Counted from the stretch's first letter, positions 52,007 to 60,877 are shown. The stretch is 64,000 nucleotides of DNA from JALZVT01 sp039029135 (GCA_039029135.1 JBCCGT010000004.1:62001-126000); one strand, 5' to 3'. The notes: generated by a model from the sequence alone, not told the origin. A program made the numbers and translations.

Positions 52007-53632
52007 TTGTCGCGATCGCTAACCGCCGCCCGCGCGCTCTTTCAGTCTTGGCCAAATGCTGAGTCTGGCGCACGACCTCGCAACCGCCGTCTGTTCCCTC
52101 GCGGCTTTGTCTCCACCCGGCTGCGCGACTCGTTTGCCGATGCTCTGGGCAGATGGCTGCTGTGTCTGGCGGTTGGCGTTGCGGCCGTCGAACCGCTCGG
52201 CTGGCTGTTCGCGAGCTGGCAGCGACCCGGCGGCGCGGCGAGCGGTGCGCCGGTGGCGCTCGGCGTGGCGGCGCTTTTCCTCTGGTCGGCATCCGCGCCG
52301 CTTGCGCACGCGGCGCCGAGATCTCCTCGGTTTGCGCTACTGCTGCTTTTCGCCTCGCTCGGCGTCCGCCTGGCCGGGCAGTGGCTTGCGATCAACATCC
52401 TGAGCGCCGGCATGCTCGCGCTGGATCTCTACGCGCTCGGTCGCTTGTGCCGACTGCACGAACGCGAGCGGGCCGTCGATCCCCTGATGCTGGCCGCCCT
52501 GTTCTGCTTCGCCTTGCCCCTAGAGGCGGTCGTGCAGCGTTCGCTAGGCTTTCTGCTGCAGCAGCTGTCCGCGCTTTTGGCCTGTGGATTGATCGATCTG
52601 GGCCTGCGGGTCGACTGCGAAGGCGCGCGCATCCGCCTCGGTGACGTCGACCTGCTGGTCGATCTGCCGTGCTCGGGCGCGCGGCTGCTGACACAGATCG
52701 GCGCGCTGTTTTGTGCGCTGCACGCGGTCACGCTGCCGCGCTTTGGCGCGTCCCGATCGCGCGCCAAGGTGTTGGCATCAGGCGCCTGCTATGCCTTAGG
52801 GCTCGCGATCATCGGCAATACGGTCCGTATCGTTGTGCTCGCGCTCGGGCTGGCACAGGGCGCGCCGGTGATGAGCGAGCCGCTCCACAGCGTGGTCGGC
52901 CTCGTGGTTCTTTGCTGCAGTAGTTGGCTGCTAGTGCGGCGAACGCTGGCGCGCGACGACGAGCCCGCCGCGCTGTTGCCGCTGCCGACCCGCGACGCCC
53001 CGCCGGCCGACCAGCCGGCTCGCCGCGTGCCCCTGCTGGGCGGCGGTCTCGCGGCCCTTGCGCTGGCGCTGGGCATCGGCGCGGTGCGCGGCGCGCCGCT
53101 CGACGTCTCCGCGCTCGTCGCGGCGCCGCGTTTACCCGCGCAGCTTGCCGGTTCTGCCCTGGAATCGCTGCCGCTCAGCGCGCTCGAGAACCGCTACTTC
53201 GAGGCCTACGGCGGTGCTGCAGCGCGCGGGCGCTACGGCGATCGTGCGCTGCTCTTGGTTCGCACCACGTCGCCGCTGCGGCACCTGCACGCGCCCGACG
53301 ACTGCTACGCGGGGGCCGGATATGAAGTCGAGTTCGTAAGCACCGATCACGCGGGTCGCGCGGCCGTGTACCGCATGCGCGATGCAGACGGCGTCGAGCT
53401 GCGCGTACGCGTCAGTTTTCTCGGCTCCGGTGGCCAGGTGGCGACGAGCGTCTCGGAGGCCGTCTGGTACTGGCTCACCGCCGGCGCGAGCAGCTGGACG
53501 ATGGTGCAGGCGATCGAGCGCTGGCATGCGCCGGCCTCCAACTGGCGAGCGGCCGTCGAACGCGCGCTCGATTTGGGTCCGCCCCGCGAGATCGCTCAAG
53601 CGGCGCGCCCCCTTGCCACACCGACCATCTGA
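52007..53632 (+). CDS. Exosortase with fused EpsI-like domain
   Basis: A 541-residue membrane protein. The first 320 residues have eight or so transmembrane helices and the exosortase triad: Cys222 in VDLPCSGARLL, Arg274 in GNTVRIVVLALG, and His294 in PLHSVVG. The C-terminal part (about 350-520), after one more hydrophobic segment, has LRHLHAPDDCYAGAGYEV and SWTMVQAIERW, resembling the EpsI/DUF3485 proteins that accompany exosortases. It should cleave and transfer PEP-CTERM-like proteins at the inner membrane. TTG 52007 has AAGG nine bases upstream. The next gene, 22 bases on, encodes its probable single target. Confidence 0.88.
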   Translation: MSRSLTAARALFQSWPNAESGARPRNRRLFPRGFVSTRLRDSFADALGRWLLCLAVGVAAVEPLGWLFASWQRPGGAASGAPVALGVAALFLWSASAPLAHAAPRSPRFALLLLFASLGVRLAGQWLAINILSAGMLALDLYALGRLCRLHERERAVDPLMLAALFCFALPLEAVVQRSLGFLLQQLSALLACGLIDLGLRVDCEGARIRLGDVDLLVDLPCSGARLLTQIGALFCALHAVTLPRFGASRSRAKVLASGACYALGLAIIGNTVRIVVLALGLAQGAPVMSEPLHSVVGLVVLCCSSWLLVRRTLARDDEPAALLPLPTRDAPPADQPARRVPLLGGGLAALALALGIGAVRGAPLDVSALVAAPRLPAQLAGSALESLPLSALENRYFEAYGGAAARGRYGDRALLLVRTTSPLRHLHAPDDCYAGAGYEVEFVSTDHAGRAAVYRMRDADGVELRVRVSFLGSGGQVATSVSEAVWYWLTAGASSWTMVQAIERWHAPASNWRAAVERALDLGPPREIAQAARPLATPTI

Positions 53633-53654
53633 ATTGACTGACTTGGAGAAACCG

Positions 53655-55826
53655 ATGCAAGAGTATCTGCGCGAAGCACCCGACCTGTTCGACCGAATTG
53701 CGATTGTGCTGCTGTGTTGCCTCGTGTGCGCGGCGCCCGCGACCGCCGAAGACTCGCGGCTCGCCGGCAGCATAGAGGCGATCGTCGACGGCAGGCGGGT
53801 ACAGTTTCCGTCTGTCGCGCTCGACGTTAGCGCTCGGGTTGACGATGACCTCGCGAGCGTGCGCGTCGTGCAGACCTTTCGCAGCCCGCTAGCGATGCCG
53901 GTCAATGCGCGCTATGTCTTTCCGCTGCCGCAGGACGCGGCGGTGCAGGGCATGCTCCTCGAAACGCCCACCGAGCGGGTGCGCGCCGAGATCCAGGAAC
54001 GCCGTCAGGCCCGGCAGACGTTCGAGACCGCGAAGCGCTCGGGCAAGGTCGCCGCCCTGGTGGATCAGGAGCGGCCGAACGTGTTTACGCAGCGGGTGGC
54101 TAACCTGATACCTGGCGCCACCGTGCGCGTCGAGCTGGACTATGTGCAGACGGTGCCCATGCGCGACGGCGCCTTCGAGCTGGCCATACCGCTGGTGGTC
54201 GGGCCGCGCTTTGTGCCACCAGCGGACGCGGAGGCGGACGTCACTGCGGGCGCGGTCAATGCACGTCTGGACACGGACTTCACACAGCCGCCCTACGCCG
54301 GCCAGTTTGCCGCCGGCGGGGCGGATCGGTCGCCTCTCGACGCAGGCGCATTCGGCGCGCTGCCGGCCAGCGTTGGGGCGTCCCGCGTCCGACTGGCGGT
54401 AGATCTGAACGGCGCTCTGCCGCTTGCGCACGTGCGCTCGAGCTCCCATCGGCTTGACCTGGTGCCGCTCGACGGCGGCGGCCTGCGCGCGACGCTCGCG
54501 CGCCCCGGCACCGACGAGGTCGCGCGCCCAAACCGCGACTTCGTGCTGCGCTACGAGCGTGCCGACGATCAGGAACTCGCCGCCGGCGCGCTCGCCGACG
54601 GCGGCTACTTCACGCTGGCTATCGCGCCGCCTGGCGCGTGGCGCGGCGACGCCGCGCTGCCGCGCGAGATGGTGTTCTTGCTCGACTGTTCCGGGTCGAT
54701 GGCGGGGCTGCCGATGGCCGCGAGCCGCGCCTTCATGCACGCCGCGCTCGATCGGCTGCGGCCGCGGGACACGTTTCGCATTATTCGCTTCAGCGACGCG
54801 GCCACTGAGTTCGCCGCCGCGCCCGTCCAGGCCACGGCGCCCAATATCGCGCGCGGCAAGGCCTACGCCGACGCGTTACGCGGAGGTGGCGGTACCATGA
54901 TGTCCAGCGGCATCCTGCAGGCGCTGTCCGCCGCGCAGGAGCCGGGGCGGGTGCGCAACGTCGTGTTCCTGACCGATGGCTACATCGGTAACGACTACGA
55001 GATCCTCGCGCTGGTGAGGCGCCACATCGGCGCGGCGCGCCTGTTCGCCCTCGGCGTGGGCAGCGGCGTGAACCGGTTTCTGCTTACCGAGGTGGCGCGG
55101 ATCGGCCGCGGCTTTACGCGCGTACTCGACTCGTCGCGAGACGCGGAGGCTCAGGCGCGCGCGCTGGCAGCGCGCCTGACGACGCCGCTCGCGCGTGACA
55201 TCGAGATCGATTGGGGTGCCGCGCCCGTCGAGGCGACGACGCCGGTCGGCCTGCCTGATCTCTATGCGGGCGATTCGCTGGCCGTGCGCGGCCGCTACAC
55301 CGCGGGCGGCACGCACGTCGTGCTGCTGCGCGCGACCACCGCTACGGGGCCCAAGACGCTGCCCATCGAACTCCGGCTGCCCGCACCGAAGCAGACGGTG
55401 GGACAGGCAGGCCCCGCTAACCCGCTGCGGGTGATCTGGGCCCGCGAACAGATACGCGAGCGCATGCGCGAGTTCGCGGTCCCGGAAGCTCTACGGGCAT
55501 CGGGCAAGTCCGCCGCGCGGCTACAGGCCGAGGTGACCGAACTGGGCCTGGACCACGCGCTGTTGACCCGCTGGACGTCGTTCGTGGCCGTTGCAGAGAA
55601 GGTCGTCAACCCATCGGCGCCGGCAGCGGACGCCGACGTGCCGCTGGCCGCCGTCGCGGGCGTCGCCGCCTCGGCCTACGCCGGGCAGAAGGCCCTTACC
55701 GGTGGCTATGCGGCACCCGAACCCGCCGCCTGGCTTGGGCTGTCGCTGTTAGGTACGCTGCTCTTTGGCCTGCGCCGGCGCCTCGCGCTACGGCCAACCC
55801 TCGCGACGCGGCGTGCGGATTGCTAG
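53655..55826 (+). CDS. VIT/vWA-domain protein with PEP-CTERM-like tail, probable exosortase target
   Basis: A 723-residue exported protein: signal segment (about 13-31), VIT (vault/inter-alpha-trypsin) domain (about 36-165) with VRVVQTFRSPLAMPVNARYVFPLP, a vWA domain from about 338 with MIDAS DCSGS (Asp344, Ser346, Ser348), and a C-terminal sorting-like tail: PEP at 688-690, a hydrophobic helix (692-707), RRR (about 707-709) and then 14 extra residues ending in Cys. GGAGA lies five bases before the ATG. VIT/vWA proteins often bind matrix or partner proteins through metal. The adjacent exosortase suggests surface sorting. The tail after RRR is longer than in standard PEP-CTERM proteins. Confidence 0.88.
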   Translation: MQEYLREAPDLFDRIAIVLLCCLVCAAPATAEDSRLAGSIEAIVDGRRVQFPSVALDVSARVDDDLASVRVVQTFRSPLAMPVNARYVFPLPQDAAVQGMLLETPTERVRAEIQERRQARQTFETAKRSGKVAALVDQERPNVFTQRVANLIPGATVRVELDYVQTVPMRDGAFELAIPLVVGPRFVPPADAEADVTAGAVNARLDTDFTQPPYAGQFAAGGADRSPLDAGAFGALPASVGASRVRLAVDLNGALPLAHVRSSSHRLDLVPLDGGGLRATLARPGTDEVARPNRDFVLRYERADDQELAAGALADGGYFTLAIAPPGAWRGDAALPREMVFLLDCSGSMAGLPMAASRAFMHAALDRLRPRDTFRIIRFSDAATEFAAAPVQATAPNIARGKAYADALRGGGGTMMSSGILQALSAAQEPGRVRNVVFLTDGYIGNDYEILALVRRHIGAARLFALGVGSGVNRFLLTEVARIGRGFTRVLDSSRDAEAQARALAARLTTPLARDIEIDWGAAPVEATTPVGLPDLYAGDSLAVRGRYTAGGTHVVLLRATTATGPKTLPIELRLPAPKQTVGQAGPANPLRVIWAREQIRERMREFAVPEALRASGKSAARLQAEVTELGLDHALLTRWTSFVAVAEKVVNPSAPAADADVPLAAVAGVAASAYAGQKALTGGYAAPEPAAWLGLSLLGTLLFGLRRRLALRPTLATRRADC

Positions 55827-55908
55827 CCTGATCGGCAGCATGACCCGCCAAGCGACGCACGCTGCGGGTCACTCCTGCGCCCCGGGGTGCGCCGCGAGAG
55901 GGATTCGA

Positions 55909-56880
55909 ATGCCGATGTCTTACAGCAGCCTGCTCGGTGCCACGGTTGGGGTGTTTCTAGTTTGCGTGGGCAGCGCGCTGGGCGCGGCGGCGCAGGCCAC
56001 AGCCCCGCTCGTGCTGCAGTCCGATTTCGGCACGAAAGACGTTGCAGTCGCGTCGATGAAGGGCGTGGCCGTAGGGGTGTCGCGCGATATCGCCATCTAC
56101 GACAATACGCACGAGATACCCGCTTTCAACATCTGGGAAGCCTCGCTGCGCCTTGCGGAGGTCGCCGACTACTGGCCGCGCGGAACGGTGTTCGTCTCGG
56201 TCGTCGATCCTGGGGTCGGCACCGAGCGTCGCTCGGTAGTGTTGAAGACCCGGGCGGGCCACTACTACGTGTCGCCGGACAACGGCAGCCTCACGGCGGT
56301 AGCGCAGAAGTACGGCATTGCCGCGGTGCGGGAGATCGACGAGGCCGTGAATCGACTGCGGGACTCCGAGCGCTCCTACACGTTTCACGGCCGCGACGTG
56401 TATGCGTACACGGGCGCGCGTCTGGCCGCGGGCGTGATCAGTTTTCGCCAGGTCGGGCGCAGGCTGGCAGACGAAGTGGTTGAGATCCCGTATCAGCGGC
56501 CGACGCGAACGGCCGCCGGTTTGCTCGGCAACATCGAGGTCTTAGATCCGCAGTTCGGCAACCTCTGGACCAACGTGCCGCGCGAACTGTTCGAAGAACT
56601 GCGGCTCGAGCCGGGTGCGGCGGTCCGCGTGATCATTCGTAAAACCCTCGTCGGTGCGGATGCGGGTGCGGGTGCGGCCACGACCCAGCCGATCTACGAC
56701 GGGGTGATGCCCTATCGGCGCAGCTTCGGCCGGGTGCCGGTGGGTGCCCCGCTGCTGTATCTGAACAGCCTCAGCAAGGTCTCTATCGCGCTGAATCAGG
56801 GCGATTTCGCCGCGACCCACGGCGTGGGCTCCGGCCCGCTGTGGCAGATCGAGCTGAGGATCGACGCCTCGACTCCCTAG
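55909..56880 (+). CDS. Exported SAM hydroxide adenosyltransferase family protein (DUF62)
   Basis: A 323-residue protein with a signal peptide (about residues 1-30, SALGAAAQA) and the two-domain DUF62 fold shared by SAM hydrolases, chlorinase and fluorinase: LQSDFGTKDVAVASMKG (Asp39), VVDPGVGTERR (Asp100, Arg107), SPDNG, and FHGRDVYAYTGA (His160). The Asp-Arg-His set at this spacing is that of SAM hydrolases, which use water as nucleophile, so it is not predicted to halogenate. A secreted version is unusual because SAM is cytosolic. ATG 55909 has AGAGGGA at six bases. It follows the VIT/vWA gene by 82 bases. Confidence 0.85.
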   Translation: MPMSYSSLLGATVGVFLVCVGSALGAAAQATAPLVLQSDFGTKDVAVASMKGVAVGVSRDIAIYDNTHEIPAFNIWEASLRLAEVADYWPRGTVFVSVVDPGVGTERRSVVLKTRAGHYYVSPDNGSLTAVAQKYGIAAVREIDEAVNRLRDSERSYTFHGRDVYAYTGARLAAGVISFRQVGRRLADEVVEIPYQRPTRTAAGLLGNIEVLDPQFGNLWTNVPRELFEELRLEPGAAVRVIIRKTLVGADAGAGAATTQPIYDGVMPYRRSFGRVPVGAPLLYLNSLSKVSIALNQGDFAATHGVGSGPLWQIELRIDASTP

Positions 56881-57049
56881 CTGCGCGCGCACGCCGGACG
56901 GCGGCGCTGTGTTTTCTCACCACCAGGTCTTCTACAATCGCGGCGCCCGGGCTCCGACCCGGTTGCGCCTGTCGCCGGTGACGATCGGCGACCGTGTCGC
57001 GGCGCCGCACGCGACCTCGCGACCCCCCTGTAGACAGTGAGTGAACTGG

Positions 57050-58300
57050 ATGACCGATTCGACCGTCAGCGAATATTCGGGATCGAAGCTTCATGTGCCC
57101 GCCGCGTCGTCTCGGCCGGGCGAGAAAACCGAATTCGCGTACCTGAATCTGCCGGGCGCCGGCGCGCTGGATCGCCCGCCCATTGACGTCGAGGCGCTCG
57201 ATACGCGCAATCTGGCCTATGGCCTGGTGCGTGTGCTCGACGATGAGGGCGTGGCTCGCGGCGCCTGGGCGCCGACGCTGTCGATCGACGAGCTGACCCG
57301 GGCGCTGCGCCTGATGCTCCACGTGCGTGTGTTCGACGAGCGCATGTTCCGCATGCAGCGGCAGGGCAAACTGTCGTTTTACATGAAGTCGACCGGCGAA
57401 GAGGCCGTGTCCATCGGCCAGTCGATGGCCTTGCTGCCCGGCGACATGCTGTTTCCCTCTTATCGGCAGCAGGGGTTGATGTTCGAGCGCGGTCGCAGCG
57501 CGATCGAATTGATGTGCTCGTGCTTGAACAATGCGGAAGACAATCTCAAGGGGCGCCAACTGCCGGTCCTCTATAGCTGGAAAGCCGGCAACTTTTTCTC
57601 CATCTCCGGCAATCTTGCCACCCAGTTTAGTCAGGCGGTCGGCTGGGCCATGGCATCGGCATACAAGGGCGAAGATCACATCGCGGCGTCCTGGGTGGGG
57701 GAGGGCAGCACGGCAGAGGCGGACGTACACAATGCCCTGCTGTTCGCCTCGACCTACCGCGCGCCCGTGATACTGAACGTCGTGAACAACCAGTGGGCGA
57801 TCAGCACGCCGCAGAGCTTCGCCTCCGCGGGCACGACGTTCGCCGCGCGGGGTCTCGGCTACAGCATTCCGAGTATTCGCGTGGACGGCAACGATCTGCT
57901 GGCGGTGATCGGCGTCACCGCCTGGGCGGCGGAGCGGGCGCGGGCCGGCTTCGGGCCGACCTACGTCGAGCTGTTTACCTACCGCGCGGAGGGCCACTCG
58001 ACCAGCGACTCGCCGGAAGCCTATCGCGCAACCGACGAGGGCGAGGCCTGGCCGCTTGGCGATCCGATCGAGCGGCTGAAGCAGCACCTGATTGGCCTCG
58101 ACGCCTGGAGCGACGAGCGCCACGAGGCGCTGCGCGGCGAGCTCACCCAGGCGGTGACGGACGACTGGAAGGCCGCGCTCGGCCACGGCACCTTCGACTC
58201 GGGCCCGCACTGGCCCGTCGAGTCGATGTTCGAGGACATCTTCGATGAGCTGCCGCCGCACCTGTACCGCCAGCGGGAACAGATGAGGGACGAGCAATGA
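57050..58300 (+). CDS. bkdA1: Branched-chain 2-oxoacid dehydrogenase E1 alpha
   Basis: A 416-residue thiamine diphosphate enzyme subunit: VFDERMFRMQRQGKLSFYMKSTGEEA, and the ThDP/Mg motif WVGEGSTAEADVHNALLFA ending NVVNNQWAIST. GEG instead of GDG is normal for BCKDH alpha subunits. It decarboxylates 2-oxoacids from valine, leucine and isoleucine and reductively acylates E2. Start ATG 57050 or GTG 57041, neither with a strong site. It forms an operon with E1 beta (ATGA overlap) and E2; no lipoamide dehydrogenase gene follows in the window. Confidence 0.92.
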   Translation: MTDSTVSEYSGSKLHVPAASSRPGEKTEFAYLNLPGAGALDRPPIDVEALDTRNLAYGLVRVLDDEGVARGAWAPTLSIDELTRALRLMLHVRVFDERMFRMQRQGKLSFYMKSTGEEAVSIGQSMALLPGDMLFPSYRQQGLMFERGRSAIELMCSCLNNAEDNLKGRQLPVLYSWKAGNFFSISGNLATQFSQAVGWAMASAYKGEDHIAASWVGEGSTAEADVHNALLFASTYRAPVILNVVNNQWAISTPQSFASAGTTFAARGLGYSIPSIRVDGNDLLAVIGVTAWAAERARAGFGPTYVELFTYRAEGHSTSDSPEAYRATDEGEAWPLGDPIERLKQHLIGLDAWSDERHEALRGELTQAVTDDWKAALGHGTFDSGPHWPVESMFEDIFDELPPHLYRQREQMRDEQ

Positions 58301-59331
58301 CGCACATGACGATGGTGCAGGCCATTAACTCGGCGCTCGACAACACGATGGACGCCGATCCGATGGTCATGGTGATGGGTGAGGACGTCGGTTTCTTCGG
58401 CGGCGTGTTCCGCTGCACCGAGGGGCTCTATCAGAAGTACGGGGCGCACCGCGCGCTCGACACCCCGATCGCCGAAGGCGGCATCGTCGCCGCGGCGATC
58501 GGGATGAGCCTGAACGGCGTGCGGCCCGTGGTGGAGATGCAGTTTGCCGACTACATCTATCCCGCCTTCGATCAAATCGTGTCCGAGCTGGCACGCATCC
58601 GTCACCGCAGCGGCGGCGAGTTCTTTACGCCGGTCACGGTGCGCAGTCCGTGCGGCGGCGGCATCCGGGGTGGGCAGACGCACTCGCAGAGCCCTGAGGC
58701 CATGTTCACCCATGTATGCGGGCTGAAGACGGTCATGCCGTCGACGCCCTATGACGCCAAGGGGCTGCTGATCAGCGCGATCGAGGACGATGATCCCGTG
58801 ATCTTCTTCGAGCCGAAGCGAATCTATAACGGACCCTTCTACGGTCATCGGCCGGACGAGCACGCCAGCAGTTCCGGCGCCGCGACCTGGGAGGGCCATC
58901 CGGGGGGCGACGTGCCCGAGGGGCCCTATCGCATACCCCTCGGCAAGGCGAACGTTCTGCGCGAGGGTCGCGACGTCACCGTGCTGGCCTATGGAACGAT
59001 GGTGCACGTCGCCGAAGCTGCGATCGACGCCTCGGGTGCCGACGTCGAGCTGCTCGACCTGCGCTCCCTGTTGCCGCTGGATCTCGACGCCATCGTGAAG
59101 TCCGTCCGCAAGACCGGGCGCTGCGTCATCGTGCACGAGGCCACGCGGACCAGCGGCTTTGGCGCCGAGCTGTCGAGCGTGGTTCAGGAGGAGTGTTTCT
59201 GGCACCTGCAGGCGCCCATCGAGCGGGTGACGGGGTGGGATACGCCCTATCCGCACGCGTTCGAGTGGGAATATTTCCCCAGCCAGAAACGCATCAATCT
59301 GGCGGTCGAGCGCGTGCTGAGCGCGAACTAG
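58297..59331 (+). CDS. bkdA2: Branched-chain 2-oxoacid dehydrogenase E1 beta
   Basis: A 344-residue transketolase-like beta subunit: MVMGEDVGFFGGVFRCTEGL, FDTPIAEGG-type segment (LDTPIAEGGIVAAAIGM), EMQFADYIYPAFDQIVSELA and the C-terminal ATRTSGFGAELSS and DTPYPH. It completes the E1 heterotetramer and contributes the ThDP site. The start overlaps the E1 alpha stop (ATGA at 58297-58300), and E2 follows 24 bases after. Confidence 0.94.
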   Translation: MTHMTMVQAINSALDNTMDADPMVMVMGEDVGFFGGVFRCTEGLYQKYGAHRALDTPIAEGGIVAAAIGMSLNGVRPVVEMQFADYIYPAFDQIVSELARIRHRSGGEFFTPVTVRSPCGGGIRGGQTHSQSPEAMFTHVCGLKTVMPSTPYDAKGLLISAIEDDDPVIFFEPKRIYNGPFYGHRPDEHASSSGAATWEGHPGGDVPEGPYRIPLGKANVLREGRDVTVLAYGTMVHVAEAAIDASGADVELLDLRSLLPLDLDAIVKSVRKTGRCVIVHEATRTSGFGAELSSVVQEECFWHLQAPIERVTGWDTPYPHAFEWEYFPSQKRINLAVERVLSAN

Positions 59332-59355
59332 GCGGACGGGACACTGGGGCGAACC

Positions 59356-60660
59356 ATGGAATACAGCTTCAAGCTGCCGGACCTCGGCGAGGGTATCGTG
59401 GAATCGGAACTCGTCGAGTGGCACGTTGCCGTAGGCGATGAGGTCGCGGAAGACGATTTGATCGCCGACGTCCAGACCGACAAAGCGGTGGTCGAAGTGA
59501 CCGCGCCCGTGTCCGGCCGAGTGATCGCGCTCGGCTGTGCTGCCGGCGAGGTGCTAAACGTTGGCGCCGAACTCCTGCGTTTCGAGTTGCCCGCCGACGC
59601 GCAGCCGCCGAGCGGCGCCGTCGCCCCGCCGCCTGCACCGGCTGTTGCTGCGTCGACCGCGACCGCGCCTGAGCCTGCGGCTGAGTCAGCGCCTGCGGCT
59701 GAGCCAAAGCCAAGGCAGGCCGCTGTGCAGGGACTGCCCACAGATCCGGAACCGGTGGCCGCCGTCTCCACGCCGGTCGCCAGATCGTCCCGGGTGCTCG
59801 CGTCGCCGTCGCTGCGCCGCAAGGCCAGAGAGGCGGGCATCGACCTTGCCGACGTGCCGGCAGCGCGAGCGGACGGTCGCGTAACGCTGGCCGACTTCGA
59901 GCGCTTTCAGGCCGCTGGCGGCGTTTTGGCTGCGCTGCCGGCAGCCTCGGCGCGGGCGAGCGGCACGGTGGAAGCGATCAAACTCGCGGGGGCGCGGCGG
60001 GTGATCGCCCGGCGCATGCAGGCGACGAAGCGGGACATCCCGCACTACTCTTACGTTGACGAGGTCGACGTCACCGAGCTCGAGGCGCTGCGCGTCGAGC
60101 TCAACGCGCGCGCCGAACCGGGCGCCCCCAAGTTGACCCTGCTGCCCTTCCTGATCCGAGCGCTGGTCAGGGCGTTACCCGAGTTTCCGCACTGCAACGC
60201 GCAGTTCGACGAGGCGACCGAGACCCTCCACCAGTTTGTCGACGTGCACGCAGGGATCGCCACCATGACGCCGCAGGGGCTCATGGTGCCGGTCGTGCGC
60301 TCGTGCGCGAGCAAAGGCGTCTGGCAGCTTGCCGCAGAGATCGCGGCCGCCGCGGAGCGGGCGCGCGGCGGCAAGGCCAAGGCCGCCGAGCTGCGCGGTT
60401 CGACCATCACGGTGACGAGCCTTGGCGCGCTGGGTGGGATCGCGTCGACGCCGGTGCTGAACGCGCCCGAGACCGCGATCATCGGCGTTAACAAGATGCA
60501 GCAACGACCGGTGGTGGTCGACGGTCAGGTGGTGGTGCGGACCATGATGAATCTGTCCGCGTCGTTCGATCATCGCATCGTCGACGGCTACGACGGTGCG
60601 AGCCTGGTGCAGGCCGTGCGCCGACTGCTGCAGCGGCCGGCGGCGATGTTCGTCTTCTGA
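59356..60660 (+). CDS. bkdB: Branched-chain 2-oxoacid dehydrogenase E2 (dihydrolipoyl acyltransferase)
   Basis: A 434-residue E2: one lipoyl domain (about 3-77) with lipoyl-lysine Lys43 in VQTDKAVVEV, an Ala/Pro/Glu-rich linker, a peripheral subunit-binding domain (about 136-172; VLASPSLRRKAREAGIDL), a second linker and the acyltransferase domain (about 200-434) with FDHRIVDGYDG. It transfers the acyl group to CoA. Its lipoylation depends on the LipA encoded at 37 kb. Confidence 0.94.
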   Translation: MEYSFKLPDLGEGIVESELVEWHVAVGDEVAEDDLIADVQTDKAVVEVTAPVSGRVIALGCAAGEVLNVGAELLRFELPADAQPPSGAVAPPPAPAVAASTATAPEPAAESAPAAEPKPRQAAVQGLPTDPEPVAAVSTPVARSSRVLASPSLRRKAREAGIDLADVPAARADGRVTLADFERFQAAGGVLAALPAASARASGTVEAIKLAGARRVIARRMQATKRDIPHYSYVDEVDVTELEALRVELNARAEPGAPKLTLLPFLIRALVRALPEFPHCNAQFDEATETLHQFVDVHAGIATMTPQGLMVPVVRSCASKGVWQLAAEIAAAAERARGGKAKAAELRGSTITVTSLGALGGIASTPVLNAPETAIIGVNKMQQRPVVVDGQVVVRTMMNLSASFDHRIVDGYDGASLVQAVRRLLQRPAAMFVF

Positions 60661-60694
60661 GGCCCCGCCTCGTTGGGCGGCAGCCGCGCCTACG

Positions 60695-60877
60695 CTAGTC
60701 GCAGGAGTGGCAGCGCATGAGCTGGAAGATCTCTACCTCCAGGTCGGGGTTGTCGATCGCGTAATCGACCAGGCAGCGCAGCGCCTTACCGAGCTCAGGC
60801 AGGTCGTACTTGTCCACGATCTCGCCCAGATACTCGTTCTGGAAATCCTTTAGTTCGATCTCGTATTCCTGGCGCAT
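60695..60877 (-). CDS. 60-residue conserved-looking protein with C-terminal CHSC
   Basis: A small acidic protein (MRQEYEIELKDFQNEYLGEI at the N-terminus) ending LMRCHSCD. GGAGGAG lies six bases before the ATG, so it is probably translated. The terminal CxxC may bind a metal or form a disulfide. I do not recognise a named family. It sits alone between E2 and the VOC-family gene. Confidence 0.6.
   Translation of the reverse strand: MRQEYEIELKDFQNEYLGEIVDKYDLPELGKALRCLVDYAIDNPDLEVEIFQLMRCHSCD

Noticed and set aside
52007..53632. A class GN sortase
   Set aside because: No TLxTC sortase signature is present; the multiple helices and PCSG/NTVR/His pattern are those of an exosortase.
55909..56880. 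Fluorinase or chlorinase activity
   Set aside because: The Asp-Arg-His set at the SAM hydrolase spacing is present and the halide-specific features are not evident, so SAM hydrolase is the better call.
56783..59424. Two minus-strand frames of 504 and 467 codons
   Set aside because: They mirror the SAM hydrolase-like, E1 alpha and E1 beta genes, which have clear families.
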